Shown: positions 9,086 through 17,183 of the stretch, in pieces
How positions within the stretch are numbered: the stretch's first letter is position 1
Layout of the letters: each line of letters starts with the position of its first letter
Assembly (NCBI RefSeq): GCF_000803315.1
Contig: NZ_JRMH01000001.1
Location: 2,976,001 to 3,040,000, forward strand
From: Pectobacterium actinidiae
Lineage (GTDB): Bacteria > Pseudomonadota > Gammaproteobacteria > Enterobacterales > Enterobacteriaceae
Reading direction: 5' to 3'
DNA length: 64,000 bases
Notes under the pieces: model-generated
What the model saw: only the letters and a program-made list of their open reading frames with translations
What the model was told of the DNA's origin: nothing
Database searches by the model: none
Translations under genes and position numbers: made by a program

Positions 9086-12000
9086 GATGCTTTCGCCATA
9101 GCCGTGTCTGCCAGAGCAACGCCTTCTGGCACGGCCAGCGGTTGACGGCATACCCAGATTTCGTCGGCTTCCACGCGCACCGGCCAGGCACGCACATACA
9201 GCGCGCTGTCATCCGGGCAGACGCCATCCCGCAGCTTGAAGCGTTTTTTGTACAGCGGAGAAATGACCACCGGCTCGCCTGCCACATCGCCGATCAGTCC
9301 ACGCGACAGTACATTCGCCCCGCTGCCCGGTTCGTGGTTTTCTAACGCGTAGACCTGCTGCTCGCTACCCGGCAGATGGAACAACGCAATCTGCTGCTGT
9401 CCGAGACGCGCCGCCATACCAGCATGACGCGGAATATCCCCCAGCGTCGCCACTTGTACCCACTCCGCTTCATGCGCGGCGGGTTTCAGGGCAACCGGCT
9501 CTGTTGATGCCGTTTTTTCATGCTCCTGTGCCGGACGGATCTGCCCACGTTCAGGCACCATCACCACCGCTTCATCCGGGCTATCGCTGTTCAGGAAGCC
9601 ACGGAACAGCGCCAGACGTTCCGGGCTTTCCAACGTGGTTTGCCATTCACACTGGTAGGCATCCACCACGCGCTGCATCTCTTTATCTAGCTCTTCACCG
9701 ATATTCAGGCTGTCCTCCAGAATCACCTGACGCAGATAGTCGATACCCCCCTCCAGATTATCCATCCAGGTGCTGGTGCGCTGGAGGCGATCGCCGGTGC
9801 GAATATAGAACATCAGCACCCGATCGATGGTGCGCAGCAGCGTTTCCGTATCCAGATCGCTGGCGAAGAGATCCGCATGACGCGGTTTCATGCCGCCATT
9901 GCCGCACACGTACAGGTTCCAGCCTTTGTCCGTGGCAATCACGCCGATGTCTTTGCTTTGCGCTTCTGCACATTCACGGGTACAGCCGGAAACGGCCATT
10001 TTGACTTTATGCGGCGAACGCAGCCCCTTATAACGGTGCTCCAGTTGGATCGCCAGTCCAGTGGAGTCCTGCACGCCGTAGCGGCACCAGGTCGAGCCCA
10101 CGCAGGATTTCACGGTACGCAGCGATTTACCGTAGGCATGGCCGGTTTCAAATCCGGCATCGATCAGCTCACGCCAGATCGCTGGAAGCTGCTCTAAGCG
10201 AGCACCGAATAAATCCACCCGCTGGCCGCCGGTGATCTTGGTGTACAGGTTATAGCGCTGCGCAACCTGACCGATGGCGATCAGGCCTTCTGGCGTTATT
10301 TCCCCCGCCGGCACGCGCGGCACGACGGAATAGGTGCCGTCTTTCTGAATATTGGCGAAGAAACGATCGTTGGTATCCTGCAACGGCAGGTGCTGTGGTT
10401 GCAGCAGGTAGTCATTCCAGCAGGACGCCAGCATCGACCCCACCAGCGGCTTACACACTTCGCAACCCAAACCGTGGCCGTAACGCTCAAGAAGGCTGTC
10501 GAAAGAACGGATTTCATGCACGCGGATCAGGTGATACAGCTCCTGACGCGAATAGGCGAAGTGCTCACAAATATCCTTTTTCACTTCAACGCCCAACTGC
10601 GTCAGTTCGTACTCCATCACCTGCTTGAGCAACGGCACGCAGCCGCCGCAGCCCGTCCCCGCTTTGGTGCAGGTTTTCAGCGCCCCCAGTTCGCCGCAGC
10701 CGCCCGCCACCGCTGCCGAGATATCGCCTTTGCTGACGTTATGACAGGAACAAATCTGTGCGCTAGCCGGTAAGGCTGCCACGCCCAGCCCTTTCGGTGC
10801 CTCACCGGAACGCGCGGGCAAAATCAGCCCTTCCGGCTGTGTAGGCAACGGCATGTCGTTGAGCATCATTTGCAACAGCGTGCTGTAATCGCTGCTGTCG
10901 CCGATCAATACCGCCCCCAGTAAACGCTTGCCGTCGGCAGACACGACAATTTTCTTGTAAACCTCGTTCGGGCCGTCCGTCCACTGGTAGCTTTGGCTTC
11001 CCGCCGTACGCCCATGCGCATCGCCAATCGAAGCCACTTCCACACCCAACAGTTTCAGCTTGGTGCTCATGTCGGCACCAGTAAACGGCGTGTCACGCTG
11101 CGCCAGCGTATCCGCCACGCTGCGTGCCATCTGGTAGCCCGGTGCCACCAGCCCGAAAATTTGCCCTTTCCACAGTGCACACTCGCCGATGGCGAAAATC
11201 GCGTCATCGGAGGTCTGACAGCGGTCATCAATCACGATGCCGCCGCGTGGCCCTTTCTCTAAATCGCAGCTATCCGCCAGTTTGTCGCGTGGGCGAATTC
11301 CGGCGGAAAACAGCACCAGATCGGTTTCCAATACGCTGCCGTCGGCAAAGCAGAGACGATGTAGCGCCTGCTCGCCGTCGGTGATTTCACGCGTTTCTTT
11401 GCTGAGATGAATCTGTACGCCCAGCGCTTCAATCTTGCGGCGCAGCATGCTGGCACCGCCGTCATCCAACTGTACCGCCATCAGACGCGGAGCAAACTCC
11501 ACCACATGCGTATCCAGCCCCAGTTGACGCAAAGCGTTTGCGGCCTCCAGCCCCAGCAAGCCGCCACCGATCACCACACCAGACTTGCCCTTTTTCGCCT
11601 GTGCTGCAATCGCATCCAGATCGTCTAGCGTGCGATACACCAGACAGCCGGGGCGCGTGTTGCCAGGAATCGGCGGAACAAAGGCATAAGACCCCGTCGC
11701 CAGCACCAGTTTGTCGTAGGCGGTTTCTCTGCCCTGCGCATCACACACGCACTGACGTTCACGATCGATAGCCACGATCTCGCTGGCACTGCGTAGCTCA
11801 ATGCCGTTCTCGGCAAAAAAACCGTCTTTTACCAGCGACAGCGAAGCGGCACTGCGGCCGGAAAAATACTCGGAGAGGTGAACACGATCATAGGCTTCAT
11901 GGCGTTCTTCGCCGAATACGACGATGTGGTAATGCTGATGCAGGTCGCGCTCAACCAGCTGTTCAAGAAAATAGTGGCCGACCATACCGTGGCCGACGAC

Positions 12001-13272
12001 CACTAAAATAGGTTTGCTCATGACAGGAATCCTTACAGCTTCAGGCTGTGAGTCAGAATCAGGGGAAGAAAAGCCGAAAAGCAGCGAGGCAGGCGGAATC
12101 ATCTCGCCTTCTGTCGCGCTATCCATCGCGGCCAGCAAACGCTGGCTGTCGTCAGTGTCGCCATACAGCAGGACACCGCTCAGCCGACCGTCGCGAACCA
12201 GCAGACGGCGGTAGCGCTGCGTCTGCGGATCAAAAAGGGTGTACACCTCATCATCCGGTGTAACGTTAATATCGCCGCCGCTGACCACGCCAATACCGGT
12301 GACCTTCAGGCGCGTCGCCGCCTGTTCACGCTGATAGTCTTTCGGTGCATGTCCAGCAAGGCGCTGTGCCACCAGCGTGGCATGGGCGAAACACGGGGCA
12401 ACCAGCCCAAATGTTTCGCCATTGAGTTCGCAACATTCGCCAATCGCGCTGATATACGGATCGGCGGTTTGCAGTTGTCCATCCACCAGCACCCCACGAT
12501 TGCAAGGCAAGCCGCATTCGCGCGCCAGTTGGCTGGCAGGGATCACGCCCGCCGTCACCACCACCAGACCCGCCGGAATCGTACGGCCATCTGCCAGCGC
12601 GACCGCCGTCACCCCGCGTTCATCGCCATGCAGCGCCACAACCTGCACATCCGTCTCGCAGGCAATACCGCGTTCGCGCAGGCTGTCGCACAGCAGGCCA
12701 CTCGCCGTGCCGTCCAGTTGACGTTCCATAAGAACCGGGACGCGATGCAGCAACGTGACGTCGGCACCACGCAGTTTCAGCGCCGCCGCCGCTTCAATGC
12801 CGAGCAGGCCACCGCCAATCACCACCGCCGGGACGGACTGGCGAATCGTCGTCAACATCAGCTCAACATCATCCAGCGTGCGGAAGCCGCATACGCCCGG
12901 CAGATCGATACCGGGCATCGGCGGCATAAACGGCGTGGAGCCTGTCGCCAACACCAGATGATCGTAATGCAGCTGTCGTTGCGTCGTTGTCACCTCACGC
13001 CGCTGGCGATCGATATGGGTTACCCGCTCACCCAGCAGAAAGTTCACCGGCAACGCCGCATCGTCGTCGAGAGTCGCTGGCGTCAGCAGCGTATCCGTAA
13101 ACGCTTTTTCGCCGCTCAATACCGGCGACAGCAGGATACGGTTATAGCTGGTGCGCGGCTCATCACCAATCACGGTGATTCGATAGCGCGTTGCAGCCAG
13201 TTGGCGCAGCATATCGACGAAGCGCGCACTCGCCATCCCGTTACCAATCACAATCAGATGCGGTTTCATCAT
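9082..13272 (-). CDS. Fused NasC-like FAD reductase, nitrite reductase large subunit (NirB) and small subunit (NirD)
   Basis: One 1396-residue reading frame with three modules. Residues ~1-405 form an FAD/NAD(P) disulfide-reductase-like unit (LIVIGNGMASARFVDML at the N-terminus, VVIGGGLLGIEAAAALKLRGA), equivalent to the NasC electron-transfer protein of Klebsiella. Residues 418 to ~1260 are a full NirB: a second FAD/NAD unit starting MSKPILVVVGHGMVG, a BFD [2Fe-2S] domain (CSCHNVS...GCGGCVPLL), and the siroheme/[4Fe-4S] motif CVGSTWC...GCTREC near 1057-1101. Residues ~1285-1396 are a NirD Rieske-like domain. It should reduce nitrite to ammonium with NAD(P)H and may also feed NasA. At residue 418 the ATG has an AAGGA ribosome site, and an out-of-frame TAA lies 12 bases before it, as at a former gene junction. 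Confidence 0.9.
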   Translation of the reverse strand: MMKPHLIVIGNGMASARFVDMLRQLAATRYRITVIGDEPRTSYNRILLSPVLSGEKAFTDTLLTPATLDDDAALPVNFLLGERVTHIDRQRREVTTTQRQLHYDHLVLATGSTPFMPPMPGIDLPGVCGFRTLDDVELMLTTIRQSVPAVVIGGGLLGIEAAAALKLRGADVTLLHRVPVLMERQLDGTASGLLCDSLRERGIACETDVQVVALHGDERGVTAVALADGRTIPAGLVVVTAGVIPASQLARECGLPCNRGVLVDGQLQTADPYISAIGECCELNGETFGLVAPCFAHATLVAQRLAGHAPKDYQREQAATRLKVTGIGVVSGGDINVTPDDEVYTLFDPQTQRYRRLLVRDGRLSGVLLYGDTDDSQRLLAAMDSATEGEMIPPASLLFGFSSPDSDSQPEAVRIPVMSKPILVVVGHGMVGHYFLEQLVERDLHQHYHIVVFGEERHEAYDRVHLSEYFSGRSAASLSLVKDGFFAENGIELRSASEIVAIDRERQCVCDAQGRETAYDKLVLATGSYAFVPPIPGNTRPGCLVYRTLDDLDAIAAQAKKGKSGVVIGGGLLGLEAANALRQLGLDTHVVEFAPRLMAVQLDDGGASMLRRKIEALGVQIHLSKETREITDGEQALHRLCFADGSVLETDLVLFSAGIRPRDKLADSCDLEKGPRGGIVIDDRCQTSDDAIFAIGECALWKGQIFGLVAPGYQMARSVADTLAQRDTPFTGADMSTKLKLLGVEVASIGDAHGRTAGSQSYQWTDGPNEVYKKIVVSADGKRLLGAVLIGDSSDYSTLLQMMLNDMPLPTQPEGLILPARSGEAPKGLGVAALPASAQICSCHNVSKGDISAAVAGGCGELGALKTCTKAGTGCGGCVPLLKQVMEYELTQLGVEVKKDICEHFAYSRQELYHLIRVHEIRSFDSLLERYGHGLGCEVCKPLVGSMLASCWNDYLLQPQHLPLQDTNDRFFANIQKDGTYSVVPRVPAGEITPEGLIAIGQVAQRYNLYTKITGGQRVDLFGARLEQLPAIWRELIDAGFETGHAYGKSLRTVKSCVGSTWCRYGVQDSTGLAIQLEHRYKGLRSPHKVKMAVSGCTRECAEAQSKDIGVIATDKGWNLYVCGNGGMKPRHADLFASDLDTETLLRTIDRVLMFYIRTGDRLQRTSTWMDNLEGGIDYLRQVILEDSLNIGEELDKEMQRVVDAYQCEWQTTLESPERLALFRGFLNSDSPDEAVVMVPERGQIRPAQEHEKTASTEPVALKPAAHEAEWVQVATLGDIPRHAGMAARLGQQQIALFHLPGSEQQVYALENHEPGSGANVLSRGLIGDVAGEPVVISPLYKKRFKLRDGVCPDDSALYVRAWPVRVEADEIWVCRQPLAVPEGVALADTAMAKAS

Positions 13273-13288
13273 CGTTCCGGCCTCGCTG

Positions 13289-14083
13289 TCAGGCTGCTTT
13301 AGGCTGTTTTTCATATAAGAAATGCAGCACCTGCTGACGATAGTGGTGGTAGCGTGGATCGTCGGCCAGCACGACGCGTGAACGCGGACGTTCCAGATCG
13401 ACCGTCATGATTTCCCCCACTGTCGCCGCCGGGCCGTTGGTCATCATCAGTACGCGATCCGATAACAGCACCGCTTCGTCGACATCGTGCGTAATCAGCA
13501 CAATCGTGGTTTGCAACCGCTGCTGAATCTCCATCACCGCATCCTGAAGATGTGCGCGGGTCAGCGCATCCAGCGCGCCGAAGGGTTCATCCATCAGCAG
13601 CACTTTCGGCTTCATTGCCAGCGCACGGGCAATCCCCACACGCTGTTTCATCCCGCCAGAGATCTCATTCGGCCGCTTGTTCAGCGCGTGCTCCATATGC
13701 ACCAGTTCGAGATTGTGGGTAATCCATTCGTGCATTTCGCGTTTGTTCATCTGACCGCGAAACACCTGACGTACCGCCAGCGCCACGTTTTCATAGGTGG
13801 TCAACCACGGCAGCAGCGAATGGTTCTGAAAGACCACGCCGCGCTCCGGCCCCGGGCCATCGATTTCACGGTTGTCACACAGCAGGCCGCCGCTGCTCGG
13901 TAGCGTCAGGCCAGCAATCAGATTCAATAACGTCGATTTGCCGCAGCCGGAATGGCCGATCAGGCTGATCGTCTCACCGGTGTGAATATCAAAACTCACC
14001 TGATCCAGCGCCAGAAACTCACCGCTGGCGGTATTGAAACGCTGGCTCACCTGCTGCACTTGAATAATGGGTGTTGTACGCAT
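13289..14083 (-). CDS. nasD: Nitrate ABC transporter ATPase
   Basis: ATPase of the nitrate/nitrite importer (NrtC/NrtD/NasD type), 264 aa. Walker A GHSGCGKST near residue 43, signature ISGGMKQRVGIARAL and Walker B VLLMDEPFGALDALT. The C-terminal regulatory domain of NrtC is absent, so this is the NrtD-length form. ATG 14083 has GGAG seven bases upstream; the longer in-frame extension would overlap nasE and is rejected. It is third in the operon, between the permease and the nitrite reductase fusion. Confidence 0.92.
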   Translation of the reverse strand: MRTTPIIQVQQVSQRFNTASGEFLALDQVSFDIHTGETISLIGHSGCGKSTLLNLIAGLTLPSSGGLLCDNREIDGPGPERGVVFQNHSLLPWLTTYENVALAVRQVFRGQMNKREMHEWITHNLELVHMEHALNKRPNEISGGMKQRVGIARALAMKPKVLLMDEPFGALDALTRAHLQDAVMEIQQRLQTTIVLITHDVDEAVLLSDRVLMMTNGPAATVGEIMTVDLERPRSRVVLADDPRYHHYRQQVLHFLYEKQPKAA

Positions 14084-14093
14084 CGTCGGCTCC

Positions 14094-15008
14094 TTAGCGA
14101 TTTTCATAGCTGAAACGGTTAGCAATCCACACCAGCCCCTGCTCAAGCAGCAGACCGATAACGCCAATCACCACGATGGCGATAATGATATTTTCCACAT
14201 TCAGGTTGTTCCACTCATTCCAAATCCAGAAGCCGATACCGACGCCGCCAGTCAGCATTTCTGCGGCGACAATCACTAGCCAGGCGACGCCAATCGACAA
14301 ACGCACACCAGTCAAGACGTTAGGCAGCACCGCAGGCAGCAGAATCTTGCGCATGATGGTGAATTCGGAGAGCTTCAACACCCGCGCTACATTCAGGTAA
14401 TCCTGTGGGATGCGACGCACGCCCTCGGCGGTGTTGAGGATCATCGGCCAGATGGAGCAGATAAAAATAGTCCAACTGGATGCCGGTTCGGCACGCTGGA
14501 ACAGCAGCAGACCGATAGGCAGCCAGGCCAGCGGACTGACCGGGCGTAGCAGCGAAATGATCGGGTTGAGCATATTGGCCAGAAAGGTAAAACGACCAAT
14601 CAGGAAGCCAGTAGGAATGCCGACCAGTGCCGCCAGTCCGAAGCCAATGCCAACGCGTTGCAGCGAGGCCAATACGTTCCAGCCGATACCCTGATCGTTC
14701 GGCCCTGCGATGTAAAACGGATCGGCAAAGAGGCTGAGCGCCGCAAGCCAGGTCGTCCACGGCGTCGGGAAGTTTTCACTGTTGAGCGCGGCAATCTGCC
14801 AGACCGCAACCAGCAGCCCTAGCCCCAATACCGCAGGGAACAGTTGCTGAAACAGCTTGCGCAGCAGCGGGCGGTAGGCGAAAGCTGGTGCCGCCGGTGC
14901 TTTTGCAGGCATTGCGGGTTTAGTTGGCAGCGGCGTAATGTCGGCGCTGTGTACGGTTTCCGGGGTGCTATCCGCGGTAATGGGAATGACCTGAGCCTGG
15001 TTTTTCAT
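14094..15008 (-). CDS. nasE: Nitrate ABC transporter permease
   Basis: Inner-membrane permease of the nitrate importer (NrtB/NasE family), 304 aa. A ~55-residue cytoplasmic, Pro/Ala-rich N-terminal region is followed by about six membrane segments and the EAA-type loop (GVRRIPQDYLNVARVLKLSEF) that docks on the ATPase. ATG 15008 is preferred over 15011 because it places GAGG at better spacing. It follows nasF by 12 bases and precedes nasD by 10. Confidence 0.92.
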   Translation of the reverse strand: MKNQAQVIPITADSTPETVHSADITPLPTKPAMPAKAPAAPAFAYRPLLRKLFQQLFPAVLGLGLLVAVWQIAALNSENFPTPWTTWLAALSLFADPFYIAGPNDQGIGWNVLASLQRVGIGFGLAALVGIPTGFLIGRFTFLANMLNPIISLLRPVSPLAWLPIGLLLFQRAEPASSWTIFICSIWPMILNTAEGVRRIPQDYLNVARVLKLSEFTIMRKILLPAVLPNVLTGVRLSIGVAWLVIVAAEMLTGGVGIGFWIWNEWNNLNVENIIIAIVVIGVIGLLLEQGLVWIANRFSYENR

Positions 15009-15020
15009 CATCAACCTCAC

Positions 15021-16280
15021 TTATTTCTTCACGCTAAAACTGTTGGCATAACCCGCCGGATCGCTACCATCCCAGCGACGGCCATCGATGAGCACGCTGC
15101 TGCGCATATCGCTACCGGGCAACGGCACATTCCCTACCGCATCGGCCGCCTGCTTATAGATATCAATACGGTTAACCTGCTTCGCCACAGCCAGATAATC
15201 CGGCTCTTCGGTGAGTAAACCCCAGCGTTTATGCTGAGTGAGGAACCACATACCATCGGACAGGTACGGGTAGTTCACGGAACCGTCGTGGTAGAAACGC
15301 ATCGCGTGTTCGTCTTTCCAGCTTTTCCCCAGCCCGTTCTCGTACTGGCCCAGCATGCGCCCGACGATGGTGTCTTCTTTGGCATTGATGTACGCACGTC
15401 CGGCAACGACACCTGCCGTTTCACGACGGTTGTCGTCCGAAGCATCAATCCAGCGCGACGCCTCAAGGATCGCGGCGGTCAGCGCACGGGCGCTATTCGG
15501 GTTGGCATTCACCCAGTCAGCGCGGGTGCCCAGTACTTTTTCCGGGTGATCCGGCCAAATGTCTTGCGAGGTAGCGGCGGTAAAGCCGATCTTTTCGCTG
15601 ATAGCGCGCTGGTTCCATGGCTCACCGACGCAATAGCCAACCATGTTGCCAATCTTCATGTTCATCACCATCTGCGGTGGCGGCACTACCACAGTGCGCA
15701 CGTCGTTCAGCGGGTGAATCCCGGCGGAGGCCAGCCAGTAATAGAGCCACATGGCGTGGGTGCCAGTAGGAAAGGTTTGCGCGAAGGTGTAAGTACCCGC
15801 CGGGCTGGCCGCGATATATTTTTGCAACCCAGCGAGATCTGTTACGTTGGCTTCGCGCAGTTGGTTTGCCAGCGTAATCCCTTGTCCGTTCTGGTTAAGC
15901 GTCATCAATGCCGCCATGTTGCTCTGCGATCCAGACAGCCCCATTTGCAGACCGTATAGCTGACCATACAGAATGTGTGCGGCATCCAGTTCGCCCGATA
16001 CCAGCTTGTCGCGTACCGCTGCCCAACTGGCTTCTTTGCTGGGAACAATGGTGATGCCATATTTCTTATCGAAGCCTTTCACTGCCGCCATCACGACCGA
16101 GGCGCAGTCCGTCAACGGGATAAACCCAACCCGAATTTCCTTTTTCTCCGGCGCATCGGAACCGGCAGCCCAGGCGCTATTCATCAACCCCGGCAGCATC
16201 AGGCTGCCTCCTAGTGCAGCACTCCCCAATAGAAACTGGCGGCGAGAGACGGTCATGCTTTTGGTTTTGGAATCACTCAT
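15021..16280 (-). CDS. nasF: Periplasmic nitrate-binding protein with Tat signal
   Basis: Substrate receptor of the nitrate importer (NrtA/NasF), 419 aa. The N-terminus contains SRRQFLLGSAALGGSLMLPG, a twin-arginine signal, as in other NrtA proteins, so it is exported folded. The mature part starts near EKKEIRVGFIPLTDCASVVMA, the typical first strand of NrtA/SsuA-like receptors. ATG 16280 sits 8 bases after AAGGG; an upstream in-frame GTG (16289) overlaps that ribosome site. It is the first gene of the operon behind a sigma-54 promoter and antitermination leader. Confidence 0.93.
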   Translation of the reverse strand: MSDSKTKSMTVSRRQFLLGSAALGGSLMLPGLMNSAWAAGSDAPEKKEIRVGFIPLTDCASVVMAAVKGFDKKYGITIVPSKEASWAAVRDKLVSGELDAAHILYGQLYGLQMGLSGSQSNMAALMTLNQNGQGITLANQLREANVTDLAGLQKYIAASPAGTYTFAQTFPTGTHAMWLYYWLASAGIHPLNDVRTVVVPPPQMVMNMKIGNMVGYCVGEPWNQRAISEKIGFTAATSQDIWPDHPEKVLGTRADWVNANPNSARALTAAILEASRWIDASDDNRRETAGVVAGRAYINAKEDTIVGRMLGQYENGLGKSWKDEHAMRFYHDGSVNYPYLSDGMWFLTQHKRWGLLTEEPDYLAVAKQVNRIDIYKQAADAVGNVPLPGSDMRSSVLIDGRRWDGSDPAGYANSFSVKK

Positions 16281-16297
16281 CAACGACACCCTTACGC

Positions 16298-16317
16298 AAA
16301 AACGCCTTTTCAGGCGG
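16298..16317 (-). terminator. Second small hairpin with T-run in the nasF leader
   Basis: On the minus strand CGCCT-GAAA-AGGCG is followed by TTTTT, just downstream of the main attenuator. The stem is only 5 bp, but the GNRA-like loop and T-run make it a possible back-up terminator. Confidence 0.5.
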
Positions 16318-16320
16318 TAA

Positions 16321-16376
16321 AAACAAAAACGGCGTCCACAAGCCCATGCAGAATCTGCACGCTTATGGACGCCGTT
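16321..16376 (-). terminator. Attenuator (intrinsic terminator) in the nasF leader
   Basis: Long hairpin: AACGGCGTCCATAAGC pairs with GCTTGTGGACGCCGTT on the transcribed strand (one A-C mismatch), followed by TTTTGTTTTT. It lies about 45 bases before the nasF start. It should stop transcription unless NasR acts, as described for Klebsiella nasF. Confidence 0.9.
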
Positions 16377-16413
16377 GTCCGATTAACACCTTCCGCACCG
16401 CCGTTGGCCCGAA
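16367..16413 (-). promoter_or_regulatory. Tandem hexaloop (ANTAR target) antiterminator RNA
   Basis: Two hairpins with the same hexanucleotide loop AACGGC, which has the A1 and G4 that ANTAR proteins recognise. P1 is GCC-AACGGC-GGT (core 16397-16408, extended by TTC/GAA to 16391-16413). P2 is GGAC-AACGGC-GTCC (16367-16380). P2 uses the bases that form the 5' arm of the downstream terminator, so P2 and the terminator are mutually exclusive. This matches the known NasR mechanism: nitrate-bound NasR holds P1-P2 and lets polymerase pass. Confidence 0.87.
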
Positions 16414-16450
16414 ACGCATTATGAATGTTTGGTTGTTGCTAATGAGTTAA

Positions 16451-16466
16451 AGCAAGGTTTGTGCCA
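16451..16466 (-). promoter_or_regulatory. Sigma-54 (-24/-12) promoter of the nas operon
   Basis: TGGCACAAACCTTGCT on the minus strand has GG and GC exactly 10 bases apart, as in the consensus TGGCACN5TTGCW. It lies about 170 bases upstream of nasF and just upstream of the hexaloop leader. It implies control by NtrC under nitrogen limitation. Confidence 0.9.
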
Positions 16467-16591
16467 GCTATCACAGTTTTGAGCGTTCCACTTCGCAGGG
16501 GCCGTCTCTTAGTCACATTTCTATACAGACTCAGAGATCGTTTCGTGCGCCATGCCGTCACCATTATATGCAATACCGTACACGCGCCCGA

Positions 16592-16621
16592 CGCAGGGCG
16601 CTCAAGCGCCGCAGCCCTGCG
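16592..16621. repeat. Long hairpin upstream of the nas promoter
   Basis: CGCAGGGC (16592-16599) pairs with GCCCTGCG (16614-16621), and inside it GGCGCT pairs with AGCGCC. Role unknown. No gene is seen between 16467 and 17183. Confidence 0.55.
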
Positions 16622-16645
16622 AACCCTGGCTTTCCGGCTAAATTA

Positions 16646-16663
16646 TGCCGCTACGCGGTGCCA
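16646..16663. promoter_or_regulatory. Possible NtrC enhancer site
   Basis: TGCCGCTACGCGGTGCCA resembles the NtrC palindrome TGCACC-N-GGTGCA with one good half-site (GGTGC) and one weak half. It lies about 185 bases upstream of the sigma-54 promoter. Weak evidence. Confidence 0.25.
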
Positions 16664-16695
16664 TCAGTGTTTATGACCGCGAGTCGAGCCGCCAG

Positions 16696-16743
16696 TGACG
16701 CGTTCCCGACGCGGCACTGACTTTCGCGGCATCCATGCCGCTC
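16696..16743 (+). repeat. Dispersed repeat, copy A of an inverted pair
   Basis: 48-base segment starting TGACGCGTTCCCGACGCGGC. The reverse complement of 16910-16957 matches it at 41 of 48 positions without gaps. The pair flanks a 166-base AT-rich centre in the nasF-nasR gap. Confidence 0.75.
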
Positions 16744-16909
16744 ACTCGGCGGTCATCCCCACCGATGCATAATTTTCACGCCAGGTTAAGTTAACCTATT
16801 AATAAATATATAAATTTTAAAGAATGAAGTCTCAAGATAAGGGGCTATTTAGCGTGGTTTGTCTTTTCTTCCGCGTAAATCGCGCTGAGGACAAATCAGT
16901 CTCCAGGAT

Positions 16910-16957
16910 GAGCAGCAGGGACGCTGCGAAAGTGGCTGCCGCGTCGGGAACGCGTCA
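16910..16957 (-). repeat. Dispersed repeat, copy B of an inverted pair
   Basis: Inverted partner of 16696-16743. The first 21 bases are identical and the rest differs at 7 positions. No ORF or transposase lies between the copies. Confidence 0.75.
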
Positions 16958-17183
16958 GCCACGGTCCGTCAGGTGACTGATTTTCCGAAGGAACCGCGCA
17001 GCGGCGTAATTTCCCGCGAAAAAGCCCCGTGTCGTGCGGGTGCTATGGCATAGCATAGGAATGACGATATTTTTACGCACGAAACCACCTCATACTTCTG
17101 GTATTCCGTTATTTTACCTCTCACGAGGGCACTCCTTGCACCGCCAACTGGCAGAACACGCACAGTTCATGTGCATATACCTC

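Noticed and set aside
12349..13302. 317-codon open frame antisense to the nitrite reductase fusion
   Set aside because: Rich in H, R and Q with no family resemblance, fully opposite a well-conserved coding region; a shadow of GC-rich codon use.
17039..17056. Palindrome TGCTATGGCATAGCA downstream of nasR as an attachment site
   Set aside because: A single short palindrome with no integrase or second copy; more likely chance or part of nasR 3' structure.
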